This document shows, in pieces, positions 38,994-47,282 of a stretch of 64,000 nt of DNA. The stretch is taken from assembly GCF_039534915.1 (NCBI RefSeq), contig NZ_BAAAWE010000001.1, positions 6,572,001-6,636,000 on the forward strand, written 5' to 3'. Numbering within the stretch: the first letter of the stretch is position 1; each line of letters starts with the position of its first letter. Position numbers and translations under genes: made by a program. Origin of the DNA: Streptomyces roseofulvus. GTDB taxonomy: Bacteria; Actinomycetota; Actinomycetes; Streptomycetales; Streptomycetaceae. Under the pieces are notes generated by a model. That model was not told the origin of the DNA and did no database searches. It was given only the letters and a program-made list of their open reading frames with translations.

Positions 38994-39774
38994 CACCACC
39001 CCGGGCGCCAAGACGCCCACCGTGATCTGCGACGACGTCCACATCGTCTACCGCGTCAACACCGGCGGGGGCGGCAAGGGCAGCGCCACCGCGGCCCTCA
39101 GCCGGATCGTCGGCAAGGGCAAGGCCGAGGTCTCCCGGGGCGTCCGCAAGGTGCACGCCGTCCGCGGCGTCACCTTCACCGCCTACCGCGGCGAGGCCAT
39201 CGGCCTCATCGGCACCAACGGCTCCGGCAAGTCCACCCTGCTGCGCGCCATCGCCGGCCTGCTCCCCACCGAGAGCGGCAAGGTCTACACCGACGGCCAG
39301 CCCTCGCTCCTCGGCGTCAACGCGGCCCTGATGAACGACCTCACCGGCGAGCGCAACGTCATCCTCGGCGGCCTCGCCATGGGCATGAGCCGCGAGGAGA
39401 TCCACGCGCGGTATCAGGACATCGTCGACTTCTCCGGGATCAACGACAAGGGCGACTTCATCAGCCTGCCCATGCGCACCTACTCGTCCGGCATGGGCGC
39501 CCGGCTCCGCTTCGCCATCGCGGCCGCCAAGAACCACGACGTGCTCCTCATCGACGAGGCGCTCGCCACCGGTGACCGCAAGTTCCAGATCCGCTCCGAG
39601 GAGCGGATCCGCGAGCTGCGCAAGGAGGCCGGCACGGTCTTCCTGGTCAGCCACAGCAACAAGTCCATCCGGGACACCTGCGACCGGGTGCTCTGGCTGG
39701 AGAAGGGCCAGCTCCTGATGGACGGCCCGACCGAGGAGGTCCTCAAGGCGTACGAGCGCGAGACCGCCCGCTGA
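38986..39774 (+). CDS. ABC transporter ATP-binding protein (TagH/Wzt-like)
   Basis: A 262-residue ATPase of the TagH/Wzt group. Walker A GTNGSGKSTLLR, the group-specific LLGVNAALMNDLTGERNVILGGLAMGMS, signature YSSGMGARLRFAIA, Walker B VLLIDEALATGD and switch His in FLVSHSNKSI are all present. It lacks the extra C-terminal carbohydrate-binding domain of long Wzt proteins, so recognition of the cargo probably lies in the lipid-linked head group. An insertion (GGGGKGSATAALSRIVGKGKAEVSRGVRKVHAV) precedes the core. A terminator follows. Confidence 0.9.
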   Translation: MADTTPGAKTPTVICDDVHIVYRVNTGGGGKGSATAALSRIVGKGKAEVSRGVRKVHAVRGVTFTAYRGEAIGLIGTNGSGKSTLLRAIAGLLPTESGKVYTDGQPSLLGVNAALMNDLTGERNVILGGLAMGMSREEIHARYQDIVDFSGINDKGDFISLPMRTYSSGMGARLRFAIAAAKNHDVLLIDEALATGDRKFQIRSEERIRELRKEAGTVFLVSHSNKSIRDTCDRVLWLEKGQLLMDGPTEEVLKAYERETAR

Positions 39775-39798
39775 CGCCCGCGCCGCATCGCGTGCCGC

Positions 39799-39827
39799 AC
39801 GCCCCCCGCCACCCCGGCGGGGGGCGT
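39799..39827 (+). terminator. Terminator after the ABC exporter genes
   Basis: A 12-bp stem ACGCCCCCCGCC (39799-39810) with GGCGGGGGGCGT (39816-39827), ACCCC loop, followed by a T-containing tail. Confidence 0.75.
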
Positions 39828-39860
39828 TCCGGTTTTCGCCGGTCGCCCTTGCCCGCGGAA

Positions 39861-39888
39861 TGTTCATGCGGTCAACATCGGGCAGGAT
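39861..39888 (+). promoter_or_regulatory. TetR gene promoter with self-operator
   Basis: TGTTCATGCGGTCAACA (39861-39877) is a near-perfect inverted repeat (TGTTnA-N5-TnAACA). CAGGAT (39883-39888) ends six bases before the ATG at 39895, so the transcript should be leaderless and the palindrome would overlap the -35 region, as in autorepressed TetR genes. Confidence 0.5.
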
Positions 39889-39894
39889 GAGCCC

Positions 39895-40530
39895 ATGGCA
39901 GGGATCTCGGGCGGAAAGAACTACCACCACGGCGACCTGCGCAACGCCCTGGTCTGCGCGGCCGTCGGCCTGGCCGCCGAGGGCGGCCCCGAGCGGGTCG
40001 TGCTGCGCGAGGCGGCCCGCCGCGTCGGCGTCTCGCCCACCGCCGCCTACCGCCACTTCGACGGACGCGGCGAACTGCTCCGTACCGTCCGCGGCCACGC
40101 CCGGGCCCGGCTCGCCGAGGCCATGGAGCGGGCCGCCGCCCGCGAGCCCGGCGCCGACGACCCCGTCCTCGCCGCCGAACGCCGGCTCGCCGCCCTCTGC
40201 CGCGGCTACGTCGGCTTCGCCGTCGAACACCCGGGCCTCTACCGCGCCGCCTTCGGCGCCGTCCGCCCCGCCGCCGAGGAGCCGCCGGCCGGACCCGCCG
40301 CCCCGCCGGCGCCCGAGATCCGGGCCTTCGCCCTGCTCCGCGAGGCCCTGGAGGCGCTCGACCGCACCGGCGGCCTGCGGCCCGCCGCCGGCGCCGCCGC
40401 CTGGTCGGCCGTGCACGGCCTCTCGCTGCTCCTCCTCGAAGGCCCGCTGCGCCGGCTCTCCGCCCAGCGCCGCGCCGACGTCGTCGAGACCACCCTCGCC
40501 ATGGTCGTCTCCGGAGCCCGCGCCCGCTGA
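39895..40530 (+). CDS. TetR/AcrR family transcriptional regulator
   Basis: A 211-residue regulator. The N-terminal HTH (NYHHGDLRNALVCAAVGLAAEGGPERVVLREAARRVGVSPTAAYRHFDGRGELL, residues about 9-60) is followed by a WHG-type ligand-binding domain with an Ala/Pro-rich loop (EEPPAGPAAPPAPE). It lies between the ABC exporter and the hopanoid operon on the same strand, but appears to have its own leaderless promoter, so its target may be only itself or either neighbour. Ligand unknown. Confidence 0.88.
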   Translation: MAGISGGKNYHHGDLRNALVCAAVGLAAEGGPERVVLREAARRVGVSPTAAYRHFDGRGELLRTVRGHARARLAEAMERAAAREPGADDPVLAAERRLAALCRGYVGFAVEHPGLYRAAFGAVRPAAEEPPAGPAAPPAPEIRAFALLREALEALDRTGGLRPAAGAAAWSAVHGLSLLLLEGPLRRLSAQRRADVVETTLAMVVSGARAR

Positions 40531-40613
40531 CCTCCCGGCGCGTCCCCTCGCCACGGGCGGCCCCGCCGGACCGGCCCGGCGTGGCGCGGGGCCCCCGAAT
40601 GGCGACATCCCTC

Positions 40614-40631
40614 GTACAACGTAAGCTGTAC
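40614..40631 (+). promoter_or_regulatory. Inverted repeat GTACA-N8-TGTAC upstream of the hopanoid operon
   Basis: Perfect 5-bp arms (40614-40618 and 40627-40631) lie in the 216-bp region before the operon, about 115 bp upstream of the leader ORF. No clear -35/-10 pair was found, so the promoter may use an alternative sigma factor or an activator bound here. Confidence 0.35.
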
Positions 40632-40746
40632 CGGTCTGATCCACACCGCCCGCGGCGCCCCCGGGACAACCCGGCGGGCGCGTGCTCCGCGTGCGGCGGC
40701 GTGTCCGAAATGGGATGGATTCGATCGGCAGTGTAGAACGGGAGAT

Positions 40747-40818
40747 ATGACGGCCATGACGCAGAATCTCCATCTCCCCGTGGGTGTCGCCGTCCCCCCG
40801 TCGGGCGCCGCCCGGTGA
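40747..40818 (+). CDS. Short leader ORF coupled to hpnC
   Basis: A 23-codon frame (MTAMTQNLHLPVG start, PPSGAAR end) with GGGAG five bases before ATG 40747. Its TGA overlaps the GTG of hpnC (GTGA at 40815-40818). The hpnC start has no ribosome-binding site of its own, so translation of hpnC, and through the chain of overlaps of the next genes, should depend on ribosomes finishing this leader. No known family. Confidence 0.5.
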   Translation: MTAMTQNLHLPVGVAVPPSGAAR

Positions 40819-41720
40819 CGGCTTCCCGGCACGTGCGCACCGACGACCCCTCGCGCACCACACTCGGCAAGGCCGCGGACGAGAACTTCCCCGTGGCCCC
40901 CTTCTTCCTGCCCCGCGCCTGGCGCGACGACCTCATGGCCGTCTACGGCTACGCCCGGCTCGTCGACGACATCGGCGACGGCGACCTCGCCCCCGGCGGC
41001 GCCGACGCCTTCGGCCTCGGGTCCGACGCCGGCCCGCTCCCCCTCCTCGACGCGCTGGAGGAGGACCTGGACCGGGTCTTCGACGGGACCCCCCGCCACC
41101 CGCTGCTGCGCGCCCTCCAGCCGACCGTCCGGCGCCACGGCCTCACCCGCGGCCCCTTCCTCGGCCTGATCCAGGCCAACCGGCAGGACCAGCTCGTGAG
41201 CCGCTACGAGACCTACGACGAGCTCCTCGCCTACTGCGAGCTCTCCGCCAACCCCGTCGGCCGGATCGTCCTCGGCATCACCGGCACCGCCACCCCCGAG
41301 CGGATCCGCCGCTCCGACGAGATCTGCACCGCCCTCCAGATCGTCGAGCACCTCCAGGACGTCGCCGAGGACCTGCGCCGCGACCGGATCTACCTCCCCG
41401 CCGAGGACCTCAAGCGGTTCCACGTCACCGAGGACGAGCTCGCCCGGCCCACCGCCGGCGCCGCCGTGCGCTCCCTCGTCGCCTTCCAGGCCGAACGCGC
41501 CCGCGCCCTGCTGCACGCCGGCACCCCGCTCGTCGGCAGCGTCCGCGGCCGCCTCCGCCTGCTCCTCGCCGGCTTCACCGCCGGCGGACTCGCCGCGCTC
41601 GACGCCATCGCCGCCGCCGGCTTCGACGTCCTCGCCGGACCGCCGAAGCCCACCAAGCCGAGCCTGACGCGCCAGGCGGGAGCGGTCCTGCTCCACGCGC
41701 GAAAAGAGGGGGGATCGTGA
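40815..41720 (+). CDS. hpnC: Squalene synthase HpnC (hydroxysqualene-forming branch)
   Basis: A 301-residue trans-isoprenyl diphosphate synthase-like enzyme. Conserved regions: ENFPVAPFFLPRAWRDDLMAVYGYARLVDDIGD (first Asp-rich motif), YCELSANPVGRIVLGITG, and LQIVEHLQDVAEDLRRDRIYLPAEDLKRF (second motif). HpnC converts presqualene diphosphate to hydroxysqualene in the HpnCDE route from two farnesyl diphosphates. GTG start overlaps the stop of a 23-codon leader; the stop overlaps GTG of hpnD (GTGA). Confidence 0.92.
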   Translation: MTASRHVRTDDPSRTTLGKAADENFPVAPFFLPRAWRDDLMAVYGYARLVDDIGDGDLAPGGADAFGLGSDAGPLPLLDALEEDLDRVFDGTPRHPLLRALQPTVRRHGLTRGPFLGLIQANRQDQLVSRYETYDELLAYCELSANPVGRIVLGITGTATPERIRRSDEICTALQIVEHLQDVAEDLRRDRIYLPAEDLKRFHVTEDELARPTAGAAVRSLVAFQAERARALLHAGTPLVGSVRGRLRLLLAGFTAGGLAALDAIAAAGFDVLAGPPKPTKPSLTRQAGAVLLHARKEGGS

Positions 41721-42661
41721 CCGTGGAGGAACTGACCCGGCCGTCCGCGCCGGTGCAGGCCGCGTACAGCTACTGCGAGGCCGTCACCGGACAGCAGGCC
41801 CGCAACTTCGCCTACGGCATCCGCCTCCTGCCCGCGGACAAGCGGCAGGCCATGTCCGCCCTGTACGCCTTCTCCCGGCGCGTCGACGACATCGGCGACG
41901 GCCCGCTCGCCCCGGAGGAGAAGCACGAGCGGCTCGAGGCCACCCGGACCCTGCTCGACCGGGTCCGCAAGGGCGACGTCGCCGAGGACGACACCGACCC
42001 CGTCGGCGTCGCGCTCGCCGACTCCGCCCGCCGCTTCCCGATCCCCCTCGAAGGGCTCGACGAACTCATCGACGGCGTCCTGATGGACGTCCGCGGCGCC
42101 ACCTACCGCACCTGGGACGACCTCAAGGTCTACTGCCGGTGCGTCGCCGGAGCCATCGGCCGGCTCTCCCTCGGCGTCTTCGGCACCCAGCCGGGCGCCG
42201 CCGGAGCCGACCGGGCCGCCGAGTACGCCGACACCCTCGGCCTCGCGCTCCAGCTCACCAACATCCTCCGGGACGTCCGCGAGGACGCCGGCAACGACCG
42301 CACCTACCTGCCCGCCGACGACCTCGCCCGCTTCGGCTGCGAGGACGGCTTCGGCGCCCGCGCCCTGCCCGCCGGCGCCGACTTCGCCGGGCTCGTCCAC
42401 TTCGAGGTCCGCCGCGCCCGCGCCCTCTTCGCCGAGGGCTACCGGCTGCTGCCCATGCTCGACCGGCGCAGCGGCGCCTGCGTCGCCGCCATGGCCGGCA
42501 TCTACCGCCGGCTCCTCGACCGCATCGAGCGCGACCCCGACGCGGTGCTCCGCCGCCGGGTCTCGCTGCCCGGCCCCGAGAAGGCGTACGTCGCCGTCCG
42601 CGGCCTCTCCGGCCTCGACGCCCGCCACATCGCCCGCCGCACCGCCCGGGGGCGCGCCTGA
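41717..42661 (+). CDS. hpnD: Presqualene diphosphate synthase HpnD
   Basis: A 314-residue squalene/phytoene synthase family enzyme that condenses two farnesyl diphosphates to presqualene diphosphate. Motifs: SYCEAVTGQQARNFAYGIRLLPADKRQAMSALYAFSRRVDDIGDG, VYCRCVAGAIGRLSLGVFG, and LALQLTNILRDVREDAGNDRTYLPADDLARFG, typical of HpnD rather than HpnC. It overlaps hpnC by GTGA and its stop overlaps the ATG of hpnE (TGATG), so stoichiometry with the other squalene enzymes is probably fixed by coupling. Confidence 0.92.
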   Translation: MTVEELTRPSAPVQAAYSYCEAVTGQQARNFAYGIRLLPADKRQAMSALYAFSRRVDDIGDGPLAPEEKHERLEATRTLLDRVRKGDVAEDDTDPVGVALADSARRFPIPLEGLDELIDGVLMDVRGATYRTWDDLKVYCRCVAGAIGRLSLGVFGTQPGAAGADRAAEYADTLGLALQLTNILRDVREDAGNDRTYLPADDLARFGCEDGFGARALPAGADFAGLVHFEVRRARALFAEGYRLLPMLDRRSGACVAAMAGIYRRLLDRIERDPDAVLRRRVSLPGPEKAYVAVRGLSGLDARHIARRTARGRA

Positions 42662-44058
42662 TGGCCCCCGTCGACCAGGCCGGGAAACCGGCCCCGAGCG
42701 CCGTCGTCGTCGGCGGCGGGCTGGCCGGCGTCACCACCGCCCTCCAGCTCGCCGAGGCCGGCGTCGCCGTCACCCTCCTCGAAGGCCGGCCCCGCCTCGG
42801 CGGCCTCGCCTTCTCCTTCCGCCGCGGCGAGCTCACCGTCGACAACGGCCAGCACGTCTACCTCCGCTGCTGCACCGCCTACCGCTGGTTCCTCGACCGG
42901 ATCGACGGCACCCGCCTCGCCCCCCTCCAGGACCGGCTCGACGTGCCCGTCCTCGACGTCGGCCACCCCCGCGGACCGCGCCTCGGCCGGATCCGCCGCG
43001 ACCCGCTGCCGGTCCCCTTCCACCTGGCCCGCAGCCTCGCCACGTACCCCCACCTCTCCCTCGCCGAGCGGGCCTCCGTCGGCCGCGCCGCGCTCGCGCT
43101 CAGGAAGCTCGACCCGGCCGACCCGGCCCTCGACGGCATCGACTTCGGCACCTGGCTCGGCCGGCACGGGCAGTCGCCCCGCGCCGTCGAGGCGCTGTGG
43201 GACCTCATCGGCGTCCCCACCCTCAACGCCCCCGCCCCCGGGGCCTCCATGGGGCTCGCGGCCATGGTCTTCAAGACCGGGCTGCTCACCGACCCCGGCG
43301 CCGCCGACATCGGCTGGGCCCACGTGCCGCTCGGCCGGCTCCACGACACCCTCGCCGCGAAGGCCCTCGACGGGCTCGGCGTCCGGACCCTGCTGCGCAC
43401 CAAGGCCGAGCGGATCTCCCGCACCGGCGACGGCCGCTGGACCGTCGAGGTGCCCGGCGAGACCCTCACCGCCGACGCCGTCGTCCTCGCCGTGCCGCAG
43501 ACCGAGACCCACGCCCTGCTCCCCGAGGGCGCCCTCGACGACGCCGACCGGCTCCTCGACATCGGCACCGCGCCCATCCTCGACCTGCACGTGGTCTACG
43601 ACCGCAAGGTGCTGAAGCGGCCCTTCTTCACCGCCCTCGGCTCCCCGGTCCAGTGGGTCTTCGACCGCACCGAGTCCGCCGGGCTCACCGGCGGCGGCCA
43701 GTACCTGGCCATCTCGCAGTCCGCCGCCCAGGACGAGATCGACGTGCCCGTCGCCGCCCTCCGCGCGCGCTACCTCCCGGAGCTGGAGCGGCTGTTGCCG
43801 GCCGCCCGCGGCGCCGGCGTCCGCGACTTCTTCGTCACCCGGGAGCGGACCGCCACCTTCGCCCCCACCCCGGGCGTCGGGCGCCTCCGCCCCGGTGCCC
43901 GCACCCGTGCGCCCGGCCTCTACCTGGCCGGCGCCTGGACCGCCACCGGCTGGCCCGCGACCATGGAGGGTGCCGTCCGAAGCGGCTTCAGCGCCGCCGG
44001 CGCCGCGCTCTCCGCCTTCGGCCGCCGCCACGACCATCCGCTGCAGGAGGCGGCATGA
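42661..44058 (+). CDS. hpnE: Hydroxysqualene dehydroxylase HpnE
   Basis: A 465-residue FAD-dependent amine-oxidase-like protein. The N-terminal dinucleotide motif is AVVVGGGLAGVTTALQLAEAGVAVTLLEGRPRLGGLAFSF, followed by VDNGQHVYLRCCTAYRWFLDRI, and the C-terminal flavin contact LYLAGAWTATGWPATMEGAVRSG. HpnE reduces hydroxysqualene to squalene, completing the HpnCDE pathway. It is related to carotenoid desaturases, but the context between hpnD and a polyprenyl synthase supports squalene synthesis. Stop overlaps the next ATG (ATGA). Confidence 0.92.
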   Translation: MAPVDQAGKPAPSAVVVGGGLAGVTTALQLAEAGVAVTLLEGRPRLGGLAFSFRRGELTVDNGQHVYLRCCTAYRWFLDRIDGTRLAPLQDRLDVPVLDVGHPRGPRLGRIRRDPLPVPFHLARSLATYPHLSLAERASVGRAALALRKLDPADPALDGIDFGTWLGRHGQSPRAVEALWDLIGVPTLNAPAPGASMGLAAMVFKTGLLTDPGAADIGWAHVPLGRLHDTLAAKALDGLGVRTLLRTKAERISRTGDGRWTVEVPGETLTADAVVLAVPQTETHALLPEGALDDADRLLDIGTAPILDLHVVYDRKVLKRPFFTALGSPVQWVFDRTESAGLTGGGQYLAISQSAAQDEIDVPVAALRARYLPELERLLPAARGAGVRDFFVTRERTATFAPTPGVGRLRPGARTRAPGLYLAGAWTATGWPATMEGAVRSGFSAAGAALSAFGRRHDHPLQEAA

Positions 44059-45155
44059 GTGTGATCACAGGAACCAGAGGAGAGACCGTGCCGACCGTGC
44101 CCCCGGGGTCCCCGGCCGTCGACACCGCCGACGTCAACGCCCTGCTGGAGAGGGGACGGACCCTGTCCGCCCCCGTCATGCGGGCGGCCGTCGGCCGCCT
44201 CGCGCCTCCCATGGACACCGTGGCCGCCTACCACTTCGGCTGGATCGACGCCCAGGGCAACCCCACCGACGGCGACAGCGGCAAGGCCGTGCGCCCCGCG
44301 CTCGCCCTGCTCTCCGCCGAGGCCGCCGGCGCCGCGCCCGAGGTCGGCGTCCCCGGCGCGGTCGCCGTCGAGCTCGTGCACAACTTCTCGCTGCTCCACG
44401 ACGACCTGATGGACGGCGACGAGCAGCGCCGCCACCGCGACACCGTGTGGAAGGTCTTCGGCCCCGCCCAGGCGATCCTGGTCGGCGACGCGCTCTCCGC
44501 CCTCGCCAACGAGGTGCTGCTCGAACTCGGCACCGTCGAGGCCGGCCGCGCCACCCGCCGGCTGACCACGGCCAACCGGAAGCTCATCGACGGTCAGGCC
44601 CAGGACATCTCCTACGAGCACCGCGAGCGGGTCACCGTCGAGGAGTGCCTGGAGATGGAGGGCAACAAGACCGGCGCCCTCCTCGCCTGCGCCGTCTCCA
44701 TCGGCGCCGTCCTCGGCGGCGCCGACGACCGCACCGCCGACAAGCTGGAGGAGTACGGCTACCACCTCGGCCTCGCCTTCCAGGCCGTCGACGACCTCCT
44801 CGGCATCTGGGGCGACCCGGACGCCACCGGCAAGCAGACCTGGAGCGACCTGCGGCAGCGCAAGAAGTCGCTGCCGGTCGTCGCCGCCCTCGCGGCCGGC
44901 GGGGAGGCGTCCGAGCGACTCGGCCGGCTGCTCGCCGAGGACGCCAAGTCCACCGAGTTCGACTCCTTCTCCGAGGAGGACTTCGCCTACCGCGCCGCCC
45001 TCATCGAGGAGGCCGGCGGCCGACAGTGGACCGCCGAGGAGGCCCGCCGCCAGCACGCGATCGCGCTCCGTGCCCTGCACGAGGTCGACATGCCCGCCCG
45101 GGTCCGCGACCAGCTGATCGCCCTCGCCGACTTCGTCGTCGTACGGAAGAAATGA
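44055..45155 (+). CDS. Polyprenyl diphosphate synthase (probable farnesyl diphosphate synthase of the hopanoid operon)
   Basis: A 366-residue trans-polyprenyl synthase. First Asp-rich motif LLHDDLMDGDEQRRHR (Asp116, 117, 120), second AFQAVDDLLGIWGD (about 246-254), and the GNKTGALLACA helix. The residues just before the first motif (VHNFSLLHDD) are not bulky aromatic at both -4 and -5, so product length cannot be fixed, but the operon needs C15 farnesyl diphosphate for HpnD. ATG 44055 follows AGGAGGCGGC and overlaps the hpnE stop. Cytosolic. Confidence 0.88.
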   Translation: MSVITGTRGETVPTVPPGSPAVDTADVNALLERGRTLSAPVMRAAVGRLAPPMDTVAAYHFGWIDAQGNPTDGDSGKAVRPALALLSAEAAGAAPEVGVPGAVAVELVHNFSLLHDDLMDGDEQRRHRDTVWKVFGPAQAILVGDALSALANEVLLELGTVEAGRATRRLTTANRKLIDGQAQDISYEHRERVTVEECLEMEGNKTGALLACAVSIGAVLGGADDRTADKLEEYGYHLGLAFQAVDDLLGIWGDPDATGKQTWSDLRQRKKSLPVVAALAAGGEASERLGRLLAEDAKSTEFDSFSEEDFAYRAALIEEAGGRQWTAEEARRQHAIALRALHEVDMPARVRDQLIALADFVVVRKK

Positions 45156-45263
45156 TCACCCACAGCCAGATATGAGTGCGCAGTCGCCGGCCGGTGCCAC
45201 CCGGCGCCGGCCGACGGCAGACCCGCAGGAGCAGAGGAAACCGACTGCCACGAAGGGGAAGCC

Positions 45264-47282
45264 ATGACAGCGACGACCGACGGAAACGCCGGGGCCCTCG
45301 GTCCCCTCGCGCCCGCGGCCCGCACGACACCACGACACCGCACCACCCCCGCGGACGGCCCCGCCGCCGCCCCGGGGCTCCTGGAGGAGGCCGCCGCCCT
45401 CGCGGCCCGCATGGCCACCGACCACCTCCTCGCCCGCCAGGACCCCGAGGGCTGGTGGAAGGGCGACCTGGAGACCAACGTCACCATGGACGCCGAGGAC
45501 CTCCTGCTCCGCCGGTTCCTCGGCATCCTCGACCCGGACACCCTCGCCGCGGCCGCCCGCCACATCCGGAGCCGGCAGTACGAGGACGGCACCTGGCCCA
45601 CGTTCCACGGCGGCCCCGGCGACCTGTCCGCCACCGTCGAGGCGTACGTCGCCCTCCGGCTCGCCGGGGACCGGCCCGAGGCCGCGCACATGGCCCGCGC
45701 CGCCTCCTGGGTCCGGGCCCGCGGCGGCATCGCCGGCGCCCGCGTCTTCACCCGCATCTGGCTGGCCCTCTTCGGCTGGTGGCGCTGGGAGGACCTGCCC
45801 GAGCTGCCGCCCGAGCTGATCTTCCTGCCGTCCTGGTTCCCGCTGAACATCTACGACTTCGGCTGCTGGGCCCGGCAGACCATCGTGCCGCTCACCATCG
45901 TCTCCGCGCACCGCCCGGTCCGCCCCGCGCCCTTCCCCCTCGACGAGCTGCACACCGACCCGAACCGGCCTGCGCCGCCGCGCCCGCTCGCCCCGCTCAC
46001 CGGCTGGGACGGCCTCTTCCAGCGCCTCGACAAGGCCCTGCACGTCTACCACCGCTTCGCCCTCCGCGGGCTGCGCAGGGCGGCCATGAACGCCGCCTCC
46101 CGCTGGATCGTCGAACGGCAGGAGAACGACGGCTGCTGGGGCGGCATCCAGCCGCCGGCCGTCTACTCGGTCATCGCCCTCCATCTGCTCGGCTACGACC
46201 TGGAACACCCGGTCATGCGGGCCGGCCTGGAGTCCCTGGACCGGTTCGCCGTCTGGCGCGAGGAGCCCGAGGGCCCGGTCCGCATGATCGAGGCCTGCCA
46301 GTCGCCCGTCTGGGACACCTGCCTCGCCACCATCGCCCTCGCCGACGCCGGCCTGCCCGCCGACCACCCGGCCCTCGTCAAGGCCGCGGACTGGATGCTC
46401 GGCGAGGAGATCACCAAGGCCGGCGACTGGGCCGTGCGCCGGCCCGGACTGCCACCCGGCGGCTGGGCGTTCGAGTTCCACAACGACAACTACCCCGACA
46501 TCGACGACACCGCCGAGGTGATCCTCGCCCTGCGCCGGGTCCGCCACCCCGACCCCGCCCGGGTGAACGCCGCCGTCGACCGGGCCGCGCGCTGGACCGC
46601 CGGGATGCAGTCCGGCAACGGCGCCTGGGCCGCCTTCGACGCCGACAACACCGGCGTCCTGCCGAACAAGCTGCCCTTCTGCGACTTCGGCGAGGTCATC
46701 GACCCGCCCTCCGCCGACGTCACCGCCCACGTGGTGGAGATGCTGGCCCACGAGGGCCGGACCGACGACCCCCGCACCCGCCGGGGCATCGACTGGCTGC
46801 TCGCCGAACAGGACCCCAACGGCGCCTGGTTCGGCCGCTGGGGCGTCAACTACGTCTACGGCACCGGCTCGGTGCTCCCCGCCCTCGCCGCCGCCGGGAT
46901 CCCCGCCTCCCACCCGGCGGTCCGCCGGGCCGTCGCCTGGCTCGCCTCCGTCCAGAACCAGGACGGCGGCTGGGGCGAGGACCTGCGCTCGTACGACGAC
47001 CGGTCCTGGATCGGCCGCGGCACCTCCACCGCCTCGCAGACCGCCTGGGCCCTCATCGCCCTGCTGGCCGCCGGCGAGCGCGAGTCGGAGACCGTCCGCC
47101 GGGGCGTCGCCTGGCTGACGGAGACGCAGCGGGAGGACGGCTCCTGGGACGAGCCGTACTTCACCGGCACCGGCTTCCCCTGGGACTTCTCCATCAACTA
47201 CCACCTCTACCGGCAGGTCTTCCCGCTCACCGCGCTCGGCCGGTACCTGTACGGCGAGCCCACGCTCCACCGGGAAGGGTGA
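45264..47282 (+). CDS. shc: Squalene-hopene cyclase
   Basis: A 672-residue cyclase that converts squalene to hopene and hopanol. The catalytic DxDD motif is NDNYPDIDDTAEVIL, about residues 412-415. Multiple QW repeats stabilise the alpha-alpha barrels, for example QDPEGWWKGDLETNVT, RQENDGCWGGIQ, SGNGAWAAFD, QDPNGAWFGRWG, QNQDGGWGEDLRSY and QREDGSWDEPYFTGTGFPWDF. It is monotopic on the inner face of the membrane. ATG 45264 has AAGGGGA upstream; the 108-bp gap to the preceding gene is the largest in the operon. The stop overlaps the hpnG-like ATG (TGATG). Confidence 0.96.
   Translation: MTATTDGNAGALGPLAPAARTTPRHRTTPADGPAAAPGLLEEAAALAARMATDHLLARQDPEGWWKGDLETNVTMDAEDLLLRRFLGILDPDTLAAAARHIRSRQYEDGTWPTFHGGPGDLSATVEAYVALRLAGDRPEAAHMARAASWVRARGGIAGARVFTRIWLALFGWWRWEDLPELPPELIFLPSWFPLNIYDFGCWARQTIVPLTIVSAHRPVRPAPFPLDELHTDPNRPAPPRPLAPLTGWDGLFQRLDKALHVYHRFALRGLRRAAMNAASRWIVERQENDGCWGGIQPPAVYSVIALHLLGYDLEHPVMRAGLESLDRFAVWREEPEGPVRMIEACQSPVWDTCLATIALADAGLPADHPALVKAADWMLGEEITKAGDWAVRRPGLPPGGWAFEFHNDNYPDIDDTAEVILALRRVRHPDPARVNAAVDRAARWTAGMQSGNGAWAAFDADNTGVLPNKLPFCDFGEVIDPPSADVTAHVVEMLAHEGRTDDPRTRRGIDWLLAEQDPNGAWFGRWGVNYVYGTGSVLPALAAAGIPASHPAVRRAVAWLASVQNQDGGWGEDLRSYDDRSWIGRGTSTASQTAWALIALLAAGERESETVRRGVAWLTETQREDGSWDEPYFTGTGFPWDFSINYHLYRQVFPLTALGRYLYGEPTLHREG

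Noticed and set aside
45172..45267. 31-codon frame overlapping the shc ATG by ATGA
   Set aside because: No ribosome-binding site and only about 80 percent G/C at third positions; shc has its own AAGGGGA. A leader role cannot be excluded but is not supported.
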